Assembly: GCF_040958095.1 (NCBI RefSeq)
Contig: NC_091152.1
Span: 18,703,796 to 18,767,795 of the forward strand
From: Procambarus clarkii
Lineage: Eukaryota > Arthropoda > Malacostraca > Decapoda > Cambaridae
Length of the DNA stretch: 64,000 nucleotides
Direction: 5' to 3'
A program made the position numbers and the translations under genes. Positions 52,255 to 62,236 of the stretch are shown here, piece by piece. Each line of letters begins with the position of its first letter. Position 1 is the first letter of the stretch. A model generated the notes under the pieces. It worked only from the letters and a program-made list of their open reading frames with translations. It was not told the DNA's origin and made no database searches.

Positions 52255-52534
52255 ATACAGTCTCCATGGTGTAGTGGTAAGGCACTCGCCTGGCGTTCCG
52301 CGAGCGCTATGTCATGGGTTCGTATCCTGGCCGGGGAGGATTTACTGGGCGCAATTCCTTAACTGTAGCCTCTGTTTAACGCAACAGTAAAATGTGTACT
52401 TGGATGAAAAAACGATTCTTCGCAGCAGGGGATCGTATTCCAGGGACCTGCCCGAAACGCTACGCGTACTAGTGGCTGTACAAGAATGTAACAACTCTTG
52501 TATATATCTCAAAAAAAAAAAAAAAAAAAAAAAG
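52255..52534 (+). mobile_element. SINE S2, tRNA-derived, poly(A) tail
   Basis: The head TGGTGTAGTGGTAAGGCACT (A box) and GGTTCGTATCCTGG (B box) are spaced as in a tRNA, but the acceptor arms do not pair fully and no CCA-compatible end exists, so it is a SINE head. Body GATCGTATTCCAGGGACCTG and CCGAAACGCTACGCGTACTA, then a tail of 23 A. Other pieces: 54147-54285 (ending in (ATTGT)n), 55598-55623 and 56531-56565. Confidence 0.85.
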
Positions 52535-52543
52535 AAGATCATT

Positions 52544-53639
52544 TTAACACTTTCGCGCTTTATATTAGAGATAACTCGTCACTGGTTTTTCTTACGATTC
52601 CGCATAACTGCCCGCATAACTGCCTACTTTTCTCGTCAATCGAAAAAATATTTCTATAAATTCCATTTTTTAACCGAAATGGATGGGGATACTTTTGTTT
52701 TGTAGAGAATTTATTTGCGCATTTTTTGGTACCAGAATGAATATTATATCACATAAACTTCTATGAGTAAAAAAAAAAATACACAAAGTATATTTAGGGG
52801 TGTGGCGAGTGTGTGGCAGTGGGTTCCCTTTAGCCGTTGATATATCCAACACGTGGGAAATATTTGTATGTGTTATGTATATGTCTGTGTAGGGAATTTT
52901 ACTGCGATCACTGTCATACAAATTATAAAATGTTTCAACAAGTATAAACATGACAAACATCAAACGAACGAAAACAATGCGTTCGTTTCTGCCACGAACG
53001 CATACTGAGTGACGTGGTTCTATATTTAGCGCTTCTCTTACACATGCTTTGTACCAATGTTATACAGTTCATCTTATAGAAAATTTTATTGCGAACACAT
53101 TGGTATAAAAAAGAAATACGTACATAGAAAAGTAGGGTCAGGAAACGTATAAACTTTCCAAGCATGATTTCCCCCCTGTGTTTTCGCCAGTGCGCTCGCG
53201 GCTAACTACTCTCCACTTCACACACTCTTGCGGGTGGGCAATTACCTATATTAAACATTCATATGCATATGTCCGTGTAGAGACTTTTATTGCGATTCCA
53301 ATGATACCAAAATTAGCGATGTAGGACAACTGTAGGCTTCGCAACCATTAAGAAAGTGGAAACATTTTGTTGCTGTTTGGCGCTCTCGGCGAGTGATCTG
53401 CATAGTTTTTTATTTGGTGTTGATACTCCTTATGCTTGGGCGGCATTTTATAGGTATGCTCTTATAAACAATTTCATTGCGAACACAGTGATACCAAATT
53501 TAAATACGTGAGCCTTCAATTATTGTCAGGACAGTCAAAAGAGTGTACACTTTTTCGGTCTTACCGCGTAGGCGCGCGAAGTGCCGAAAGCATCTGGGGT
53601 ATTGTTTTTTTTTGAGCGCCGAGAGCGCGAAAGTGTTAA
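52544..53639. mobile_element. Non-coding TTAA element, family 2 (1096 bp)
   Basis: Starts TTAACACTTTCGCGCTTT and ends GAGAGCGCGAAAGTGTTAA. TTAA at 52544-52547 and 53636-53639. The right half closely parallels 19139-20013. No transposase. The left TTAA lies 10 bp after the S2 poly(A) tail. Confidence 0.85.
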
Positions 53640-53716
53640 GTAGGTAAATTCTAGCAAAATTGAAAAAAAGTTTACAGGTACATTGTAAGAGAATTTGACA
53701 AGGTTTAATAGGTACA

Positions 53717-54650
53717 TTAACCACTGCACTGCGCAACGCACCTACAGGCGCTCGACAGGTGGTGCGCAATGCGCCTCAGGGATCTTACAGGTACTGTAAA
53801 GCATATGATTCAAAACTCCCGTTGCTACATGGGGTTCACATCAGCTTCCTCAGGGCTCTTGTAAACAGACGCTACTTAAAAAATTGTGGGCAGCATTCTA
53901 GGGTGCGAGAGCCTCAGTACTGAGTGAGCAACCAAGGCTGGCACACGCAGCATGAGCTCACAGCACTGCTGTTCAGCTTGTGACCACAGCATCGCCTAAT
54001 AATGTCAAAATATATATGTGACTGGTATTATTCAACCATGATAGTATTACAGAAGAGCCCGAGTGTGATAATGACCGAGTACAATGTTCAAATATCAGCG
54101 AATCAATGCTGTTCAAGATGTTCACAGCACTAGCCACAGCATTATGCCCGAAACGCTTTGCGTAATAGTGGCTTTAGGCATTGTATGTACTAGCTATACC
54201 TATAAGTTAAACAATCCTTGTAAATATTTAGTGTATGTATGTACCTTACCTAAATAAAATTGTATTGTATTGTATTGTATTATTTTGTCCATCTAGGAAT
54301 CTTCAAATGACTTCTTATGTTCCTTTACTAAATAAATTTGTGGTAAATTATTCATTTACAGGATTTAGTGACCAGGATTGTGATAATAGCAGGAATGTGC
54401 TGATAATTAGTGCTACGCATAGTACAGTACTGTGGGAGGAGGAATATTGGTGAGGAGGGAGGGAATCGAGGTAGCGTCACTCTTGTTTGGGCTCACTATA
54501 CTAGCTTAGTGGTTCGCTATGCTGAACACAAACGTAGATAATGTACTTATATATATATAACATGTGTATATAGTGTAAAAACAGCATCAGGAGTATGTTG
54601 GGAGGAGCCATTTTGGTGAGGGGGGTGGTGTCGTACTCGTAGCGTCGTGA
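53717..54650 (+). mobile_element. TTAA family A element, right end lost
   Basis: Begins TTAACCACTGCACTGCGCAA, contains CATGGGGTTCACATCAGCTT, CCAAGGCTGGCACACGCAGC, GACCAGGATTGTGATAATAG and CTATACTAGCTTAGTGGTTC. An S2 SINE 3' part with a pentameric ATTGT tail (54147-54285) interrupts it. It is cut at about 54650 by a LINE F tail. Confidence 0.8.
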
Positions 54651-54780
54651 GTCATACGTTTGGCTGCGAGCAGCCGCGTCCAACAACCTGGTTGACCAGT
54701 CCAGCAACGAGGAGGCCTGGTTGATGACTGTACCTTGGGGATGCTAAGCCCCGAAAACACCTCAAGGTAAGGTAGTTGTG
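54651..54780 (+). mobile_element. LINE F 3' end
   Basis: GCGAGCAGCCGCGTCCAACA, CTGGTTGACCAGTCCAGCAA, GAGGAGGCCTGG and CCCCGAAAACACCTCAAGGT. Matches the tail of SINE S1 over its last ~60 bp. Confidence 0.7.
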
Positions 54781-55110
54781 CTGCTGTTTCCACTGTAGTT
54801 GTGCTGCGGTTTCCTCTGTTGTGCTGCGGTTTCCACTGTAGTTGTGCTGCAGTTTCCACTGTAGTTGTGCTGCAGTTCCCACTGTAGTTGTACTGCAGTT
54901 TCCACTGTAGTTGTACTGCAGTTTCCACTGTAGTTGTACTGCAGTTTCCACTGTAGTTGTACTGCAGTTTCCACTGTAGTTGTGCTGCAGTTTCCACTGT
55001 AGTTGTGCTGCAGTTTCCACTGTAGTTGTGCTGCAGTTCCCACTGTAGTTGTGCTGCAGTTCCCACTGTAGTTGTACTGCAGTTTCCACTGTAGTTGTGC
55101 TGCAGTTAAG
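54773..55110. repeat. 23-bp minisatellite
   Basis: About 15 units of TGTAGTTGTACTGCAGTTTC plus CAC, with GTACTG/GTGCTG alternation. Because 23 is not a multiple of three the same units read in three - strand frames without stops; not coding. Confidence 0.95.
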
Positions 55111-55214
55111 TTTCAAACCATATTAATGATGTAGATGTGCAGTTGAAACCCCCTTAAATTTACTGTAACGTACCTACTTTTTTTTCTGTCAAATGTTTAA
55201 TACAATGTACTGAA

Positions 55215-55540
55215 TTTTTTATACTTTCTTACAGTGTATTTTTTATACTTTCTTACAATGTATTTTTTATACGTTCTTACAATGTATTTTTTTATACTGT
55301 ACTTTTTTAGTGTACTTTTTACACTTTCTTACAATGTATTTTTTTATACTTTCTTACAATGTACTTTTTATACTTTCTTACAATGTACTTTTTATACTTT
55401 CTTACAATGTACTTTTTACACTTTCTTACAATGTATTTTTTTATACTTTCTTACAATGTACTTTTTATACTTTCTTACAATGTACTTTTTATACTTTCTT
55501 ACAATGTACTTTTTATACTTTCTTACAATGTACCTGTAAA
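55215..55540. repeat. 24/25-bp AT-rich minisatellite
   Basis: About 13 units of TTTATACTTTCTTACAATGT plus ACTT or ATTTT. The T run is the main length variant. Confidence 0.95.
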
Positions 55541-55597
55541 TATATTTTTTTAATTTTACTAGAAATTACCTTCTTAAAATTATGTTAGATTAAGGAT

Positions 55598-56565
55598 CTG
55601 CACGAAACGCTATACGTACTAGTAATTACCTAAGTGTAGTTACAGGATGAGAGCTACGCTCGTGGTGTCCCGTCTTCCCAGCACTCTTTGTCATATAACG
55701 CTTTGAAACTACTGACGGTCTTGGCCTCCACCACCTTCTCGCTTAACTTGTTCCAACCGTCTACCACTCTATTTGCGAAGGTGAATTTTCTTATATTTCT
55801 TCGGCATCTGTGTTTAGCTAGTTTAAATCTATGACCTCTTGTTCTTGAAGTTCCAGGTCTCAGGAAGTCTTCCCTGTCGATTTTGTCAATTCCTGTTACT
55901 ATTTTGTATGTAGTGATCATATCACCTCTTTTTCTTCTGTCTTCTAGTTTTGGCATATTTAATGCTTCTAACCTCTCCTCGTAGCTCTTGCCCTTCAGTT
56001 CTGGGAGCCACTTAGTAGCATGTCTTTGCACCTTTTCCAGTTTGTTGATGTGCTTCTTAAGATATGGGCACCACACAACAGCTGCATATTCTAGCTTTGG
56101 CCTAACAAAAGTCATGAACAATTTCTTTAGTATATCGCCATCCATGTATTTAAATGCAATTCTGAAGTTAGAAAGCATAGCATAGGCTCCTTGCACAATA
56201 TTCTTTATGTGGTCCTCAGGTGATAGTTTTCTATCTAGAACCACTCCTAGATCTCTTTCTTTATCAGAATTCTTTAAAGATTTCTCACATAATATATAGG
56301 TTGTGTGGGGTCTATGTTCTCCTATTCCACATTCCATAACATGACATTTATTAACATTAAATTCCATTTGCCAAGTGGTGCTCCATATACTTATTTTGTC
56401 CAGGTCTTTTTGAAGGGCATGACAGTCATCTAAATTTCTTATCCTTCCTATTATCTTAGCATCATCAGCAAACATGTTCATATAATTCTGTATACCAACT
56501 GGTAGATCATTTATGTACACAATAAACATCACTAGTGGCTTTGCAAGAATGCAAAACCTTAAGTG
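55598..56565. mobile_element. SINE S2 fragment split by an L2-like LINE
   Basis: 55598-55623 (CTGCACGAAACGCTATACGT, ACTAGT) and 56531-56565 (ACTAGTGGCTTTGCAAGAAT) are one S2 3' part. The LINE between them is flanked by ACTAGT at 55618-55623 and 56531-56536. An (ATGA)n tail follows to about 56630. Confidence 0.85.
55624..56530 (-). mobile_element. L2-like LINE, 5'-truncated, with 6-bp target duplication
   Basis: Contains the 3' part of the L2-like RT from 56530 to 55654 with no stop: MFIVYIND, MFADDAKIIGRIRN (catalytic Asp pair), WQMEFNVNKCHVM, YAAVVWCPYLKKHINKLEKV and the C-terminus GTPRA, then UTR and tail ACTTAGGTAATT. It is nearly identical to 9867-10790, so recent. Truncation occurred just after the PQG motif. 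Confidence 0.9.
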
Positions 56566-56635
56566 TCAATGAATGAATGAATGAATGAGTGAATAAATGA
56601 ATGAATGAATGAATTAATACATAAATAAATATTGA

Positions 56636-56869
56636 AATCTGACCCAAGTATCAGTTGGGTCAACCCATCTATCATTCAAAACATGTGCAACCATGTTACA
56701 CTCAACTAATCCAACCCTAACCTATAATTATGTGAGGATACATATATAATTTTTGTTTAATATGTTATCAAGATCAGCAATATTCTTTGAGCATTCGTCT
56801 CTTCCAACATGGTTCCACATTTTTGGAATAAGATACATGGGTTGACCTAAGTGACAGTTGGGTCAGATT
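56636..56869. mobile_element. Short MITE-like element (234 bp)
   Basis: Left AATCTGACCCAAGTATCAGT and GTTGGGTCAACCCATCTATC are mirrored on the right by GATACATGGGTTGACCTAAG and AGTTGGGTCAGATT. No coding; no clear target duplication. Confidence 0.65.
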
Positions 56870-56892
56870 CCAATATGGTGTCAGACATGTTT

Positions 56893-58170
56893 ACTGCAGT
56901 TTTTCCCTGCAGGTGTACTGCAGCTTTCCCTGCAGGTGTACTGCAGTTTCCCCCCTGCAGGTGTACTGCAGTTCCCCCCTGCAGATGTACTGCAGTTCCC
57001 CCCCTGCAGGTGGACTGCAGTTTCCCCCTGCAGGTGGACTGCAGTTCCCCCCTGTAGATGTACTGCAGTTCCCCCCCTGCAGGTGTACTGCAGTTTCCCC
57101 CTGCATGTGTACTGCAGTTTCCCCTGCAGGTGTACTACAGTTTTCCCTGCAGGTGTACTGCAGTTTCCCCTGCAGGTGTACTGCAGTTTCCCCTGCAGGT
57201 GTACTGCAGTTTCCCCCTGCAGGTGTACTGCAGTTTCCCCTGCAGGTGTACTGCAATTTCCCCTGCAGGTGTACTGCAATTTCCCTGCAGGTGTACTGCA
57301 ATTTCCCCTGCAGGTGTACTGCAATTTCCCCTGCATATGTACTGCAGTTTCCCCTGCAGGTGTACTGCAGTTTCCCCCTGCAGGTGTACTGCAGTTTCCC
57401 CCTGCAGGTGTACTGCAGTTTCCCCTGCAGGTGTACTGCAGTTCCCCCTGCAGGTGTACTACAGTTTCCCCTGCAGGTGTACTGCAGTTTCCCCTGCAGG
57501 TGTACTGCAGTTCCCCCCTGCAGGTGTACGACAGTTTCACCTGCAGGTGTACTGCAGTTTCCCCCTGCAGGTGTACTACAGTTTCCCCTGCAGGTGTATT
57601 GCAGTTTCCCCTGCAGGTGTATTGCAGTTTCCCCCTGCAGGTGTACTACAGTTTCCCCTGCAGGTGTATTGCAGTTTCCCCTGCAGGTGTATTGCAGTTT
57701 CCCCCTGCAGGTGTACTACAGTTTCCCCCTGCAGGTGTATTGCAGTTTCCCCTGCAGGTGTACGACAGTTTCACCTGCAGGTGTACTGCAGTTTCCCCTG
57801 CAGGTGTACTGCAGTTTCCCCTGCAGGTGTATTGCAGTTTCCCCTGCAGGTGTATTGCAGTTTCCCCTGCAGGTGTATTGCAGTTTCCCCCTGCAGGTGT
57901 ACTGCAGTTTCCCCCTGCAGGTGTACTGCAGTTTCCCCCTGCAGGTGTACTACAGTTTCCCCCTGCAGGTGTACTGCAGTTTCCCCCTGCAGGTGTACTA
58001 CAGTTTCCCCTGCAGGTGTATTGCAGTTTCCCCCTGCAGGTGTACTACAGTTTCCCCCTGCAGGTGTACTGCAGTTTCCCCTGCAGGTGTACTACAGTTT
58101 CCCCTGCAGGTGTACTACAGTTTCCCCTGCAGGTGTATTGCAGTTTCCCCCTGCAGGTGTACTGCAGTTA
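56893..58170. repeat. 23/24-bp minisatellite with paired CTGCAG sites
   Basis: About 54 units of GCAGGTGTACTGCAGTTTCC plus CCT or CCCCT. Every unit has two CTGCAG-type palindromes. Variants are TACTAC, TATTGC and TACGAC at one position. Long open frames on both strands are by-products of the repeat. Confidence 0.95.
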
Positions 58171-58975
58171 CTGGTGTAAGATGTTAGTAATGTTAGTGAG
58201 GCTGGTGGTCAAGATGTTAGTGAGGCTGGTGGTCTAAGATGTTAGTGAGGCTGGTGGTCAAGATGTTAGTGAGGCTGGTGGTCTAAGATGTTAGTGAGGC
58301 TGGTGGTCTAAGATGTTAGTGAGGCTGGTGGTCTAAGATGTTAGTGAGGCTGGTGGTCAAGATGTTAGTGAGGCTGGTGGTCAAGATGTTAGTGAGGCTG
58401 GTGGTCAAGATGTTAGTGAGGCTGGTGGTCAAGATGTTAGTGAGGCTGGTGGTCAAGATGTTAGTGAGGCTGGTGGTCTAAGATGTTAGTGAGGCTGGTG
58501 GTCTAAGATGTTAGTGAGGCTGGTGGTCTAAGATGTTAGTGAGGCTGGTGGTCTAAGATGTTAGTGAGGCTGGTGGTCAAGATGTTAGTGAGGCTGGTGG
58601 TCAAGATGTTAGTGAGGCTGGTGGTCAAGATGTTAGTGAGGCTGGTGGTCTAAGATGTTAGTGAGGCTGGTGGTCTAAGATGTTAGTGAGGCTGGTGGTC
58701 AAGATGTTAGTGAGGCTGGTGGTCAAGATGTTAGTGAGGCTGGTGGTCTAAGATGTTAGTGAGGCTGGTGGTCTAAGATGTTAGTGAGGCTGGTGGTCTA
58801 AGATGTTAGTGAGGCTGGTGGTCTAAGATGTTAGTGAGGCTGGTGGTCTAAGATGTTAGTGAGGCTGGTGGTCTAAGATGTTAGTGAGGCTGGTGGTCAA
58901 GATGTTAGTGAGGCTGGTGGTCAAGATGTTAGTGAGGCTGGTGGTCAAGATGTTAGTGAGGCTGGTGGTTTAAGA
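58171..58975. repeat. 24/25-bp minisatellite
   Basis: About 33 units of GATGTTAGTGAGGCTGGTGG followed by TCAA or TCTAA. Directly abuts the previous array. The TCAA/TCTAA types occur in runs, giving a readable unit code. Confidence 0.95.
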
Positions 58976-59380
58976 TGTCAGCCGCCGGTAACACTTGCTG
59001 ACGGGCGAGTGACGGGTAATACTGCTCACTACTGTCTCGTGACTGTCTGAAGATGTCACACCATAAAGACAACGCCGTCCAATACGTCTCAAGATCCACC
59101 TACAGTACACGGGGGGGGGGGCAAGGGTCAGGTCAAGGTATCACACTCGTATAAGCCTCCCCCCCTGGTGTGCCACGTGTGTACACACCTGCACATATAC
59201 ACATGTGTGTGATGTAAAGAGGGTCATGAGCGTACCTAAGACGGAGGGAAGGAGAGTGTTGAGAGGCAGAGGAGTCAGAGTGTGAAGTAGAGGAGCAGGA
59301 GGACCAGCACCTCGCCCGCCGCCATCACTGTCACCCTCTCTTATGACCCAACCTCTCCCACACCTCTCTCTCTCCCCTAC
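58976..59380. other. Unassigned GC-richer sequence
   Basis: Includes a G10 run at 59110-59119. On the - strand an ATG at 59325 opens a hydrophobic 16-codon frame that stops at once. No gene supported. Confidence 0.3.
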
Positions 59381-60400
59381 ACCCACATGTACTCACACCT
59401 CTATATCATCATTATCATCATTATCATCATCATCTTTATGTTTATTGGAGTTTTTTCGTGAAAATTTGGATGATTGGCTGAGGCGTAGTGGAAATATTTT
59501 TCACTATACACGGCCTGACACCAAGTTGTGGCCACTATGCTTACTCCCCTAATATATTACTCTTTAATACTAATACAAAAGTAATATTAATAACATATTC
59601 TTAGTATTATTATAATTGATATTATTTGTGATGTAATAGGAGGCCACAACAGTGCGCGTTCACAAATGAATATACAATATCGTTATACTAATAACTTATT
59701 GATGTTAAACCTTTATTATTATTAAGGTTATTTAATGTTAATAGGGAGAGTAAAATTTTTTTTAGAGTATGTGAATATATAGGTTGAGCGGTGTTAGTTT
59801 AGTGGAGTAGTGAAGGTTGTGTGTTGTGAAGCCCGACCCGCTGCCTCTCGCCTCCACCAACTGTCTCCTCTCTCACGCCATATTACCAGGCCATGGTGGG
59901 TACTTTTACCCTCTTCTTACCCTACAACCATACACTAACTCTCACCCGGCCATATCATATCCCTTTGTGATGTGAAAAGTAACTTTATAGACCATTAATG
60001 GTTGGAAGAGTAGCGCAGAGGTCGGCGCGGCTGTGACGTCACTCCTCGCCTCTACACAAACAACAACACATTTATCTTGTATTTTGGTTAGGTCTGCGCT
60101 GGATAGGATAGGTTAAGTTATAGCTAAGGTTAGTGTGGTAAAAGTTAAGGAATGAGTGAGAATTACTAATGTTTGGGTGGTTGTTGAAGCCTTGGAGCAG
60201 TGTAGTGAATGACTACCAGGCGACGCCGTGTATAAAATCAATAGGTCTACACCTCCAAATGCCAAGGTAACGTGTTATTATATTTTGATTTGTTTAGGTT
60301 AGTGAAGTGCAGGAGTTTACTTGTCACAGGTTAGTAGACTGGCTAGTTATCCAGAGCCTCTTGGGGCCAGCCGCCGACCTTCACTACCGTGCATCTGAAT
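59381..60400 (+). promoter_or_regulatory. Possible promoter / first-exon region, gene unknown
   Basis: The longest stretch here without recognisable transposon sequence. 59820-59892 is pyrimidine-rich (GCTGCCTCTCGCCTCCACCA, CTGTCTCCTCTCTCACGCC) and leads to CCAGGCCATGGTGGGTACTT, where ATG (59893-59895) is directly followed by a good donor-like GTGGGT. Ribosomal-protein genes often have such an ATG-only first exon, but no second exon was found. A donor-like CCAAGGTAACG occurs at 60262. Treat as a hint only. Confidence 0.2.
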
Positions 60401-60536
60401 CTACCTGAGTTTACCCGAGAGTCACTAACACTAGTGCCCTCACAAGGACAGGAAGCCAGCAGTTTGTTGAAGGTCCCCCTATTTGCCCTGATCTTTTCCA
60501 GCTGTACCTTCAAATTTAAGAGTTTTGGTATTTACA

Positions 60537-61640
60537 GCTTTGGTGGGTAGGTGGGTTTATGGGTTTATATTCCTGCTTGATGGGGTTCTGGGAGTTCTTC
60601 TACTGCACAAGCCCGGCCCGATGCCAGGCTTGACTTGTGAGAGTTTGGTCCACCAGGCTGTTGCTTGGAGCGGCCCGCAGGTCCACATATACCTGGTTGA
60701 TGGGGTTCTGGGAGTTCTTCTACTCCCCAAGCCCGGCCCAATGCCAGGCTTGACTTGTGAGAGTTTGGTCCACCAGGCTGTTGCTTGGAGCAGCCCGCAG
60801 GCCTACATATACCTGCTTGATGGGGTTCTTGGAGTTCTACTCCCCCAAGCCCTGCCCAAGGCCAGGCTTGACTTGTGAGAGCTTGGTCCACCATACTGTT
60901 GCTTCGAGTGGCCCGCAGGCCCACATACCCACCACAGCCCAATTGGTCTGGCACTTCTTTTAGAAAACTATCTAGTTTTCTCTTGAAGAAATCCACGGTT
61001 GTTCCGGCAATATTTCATATACTCGCTGGGAGGATGTTGAACAACCGTGGACCTCTGATGTCTGTACAGTGTTCTCCGATTGCTCTTATGGCACCTCTGC
61101 TCTTCATTAGTTCTATTCTGCATTTTCTTCCATATCGTTCACTCCAGTATGTTGTTATTTTACTGTGTAGATTTGGGACCTGGCCCTCCAGTATTTTCTA
61201 TGTGTATATTATTTTATACTTTGGCTCCTTTTTAGTGAGTACATTTGGAAAGCTTTGAGACGATCTCAATAATTTAGGTGCTTTACCCCGTCTATGCGTA
61301 TCGTATATGTTTTCTGTACTGTATTCCCTCTATTTCAGCAATCTCTCCTGCTCTGAAGGGGGAAGTGAGTACTGAGCAGTACTCAAGACAGGACAGCACA
61401 AGTGATTTGAATAGTACAACCATTGTGATGGGATCCCTGGATTTGAAAATTCTCGTAATCCATCCTGTCATATTTTTTGGCTGACACAATATTTGCTTGG
61501 TTACTCCCTAAAAGTTAGGTCATCACACATCATTATTCTCAAGTCCTTAACATGTTGGTTTCCTACTATGGGCAGATTTGATTGTGTTTTGTACCATGTA
61601 TTACGTTCTCAAGGTTCTGTAAAAGGTTCTCATTTTTACT
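60537..61640 (-). pseudogene. LINE D 3' region: RT thumb, C-terminus and triplicated tail
   Basis: The - strand encodes, from 61640: GNQHVKDLRIMMCDDLTF, then GWITRIFKSRDPITMVVLFK, SLVLSCLEYCSVL and SPFRAGEIAEIEGIQ (RT thumb, LxYCSVLxSP motif), and later MDFFKRKLDSFLKEVPDQLG and GYVGLRATRSNSMVDQALT (C-terminus). The 3' end repeats the tail (see next feature). Frameshifted. Confidence 0.75.
60570..60935 (-). repeat. 120-bp tandem triplication of the LINE D 3' end
   Basis: Three units starting near 60573, 60693 and 60812, each with TTGATGGGGTTCTGGGAGTT, CCAGGCTTGACTTGTGAGAG and GGCCCGCAGG. They differ by a few substitutions and small deletions in the third unit. Confidence 0.9.
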
Positions 61641-61865
61641 GTACCCGAGTACCTGGAATTTTACCATACTGTACCTGAGCACTTGGAATCCTGTGGATGA
61701 AAAAGCAACTCCTGCTCTCAGTCCTACATTGTGGCTTGTTGAGCTTGAAAACATTATGCTTTATTTGTGTTACATCTGACCCTTTGAAGAAATTTTCTGG
61801 ATCAACTTTTTCTTATCCTAATATCAGGCATAGACAGTGATACAAACTAAAGCTTTGTATCATCA

Positions 61866-62050
61866 TTTGCAGATGACATTAGGATTTTCGTACACGTAGA
61901 CAATATAGAGGACATGGCAAACCTCCAATCATATGTAAATCAGGTTTTCCAATGGGCCACAGATAATAATATGATGTTTAATGAAAATAAGTTCCAGCTT
62001 CGTTATGGAAAAGATGAAAATTTAAAATGGAATCAAATCACTCTATAGAA
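61866..62050 (+). pseudogene. LINE reverse transcriptase fragment (FADD region)
   Basis: + frame: SFADDIRIFVHVDNIEDMAN, LQSYVNQVFQWATDNNMMFN, ENKFQLLRYGKDENLKWNQI, then a stop. FADD supplies the catalytic aspartates; NNMMFNENKFQLLRYG is the following conserved helix. The family resembles the Jockey-type LINE of 61.3 kb but in the opposite orientation. Confidence 0.75.
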
Positions 62051-62236
62051 TGGAAAAGCCAGCGTAAAGGATCTAGTAAAGGATCTATTAGTAAAACAGT
62101 AATCATGTCAGAAGACCTTATCTTTACAGATATCCATAAAGTTGTACTAATCATTTATTATATATTTTAGTTTGTGTTGGTATCAAGGTAGGGAAATGTG
62201 TGTGCTTACTACCTCTCCATATGCCCAGTGGTTGGG

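Noticed and set aside
52262..52337. Genuine tRNA gene
   Set aside because: A and B boxes are present but acceptor arms and 3' end do not fit, and the sequence continues into a SINE body with a poly(A) tail.
56858..58237. A 459-codon cysteine-rich frame and its relatives on both strands
   Set aside because: Explained entirely by the 23/24-bp minisatellite; frames overlap on both strands and have no start context or domain.
59275..59325. Signal-peptide-like small gene on the - strand (MAAGEVLVLLLLYFTL)
   Set aside because: Stops after 16 codons with no plausible splice continuation in the same frame.
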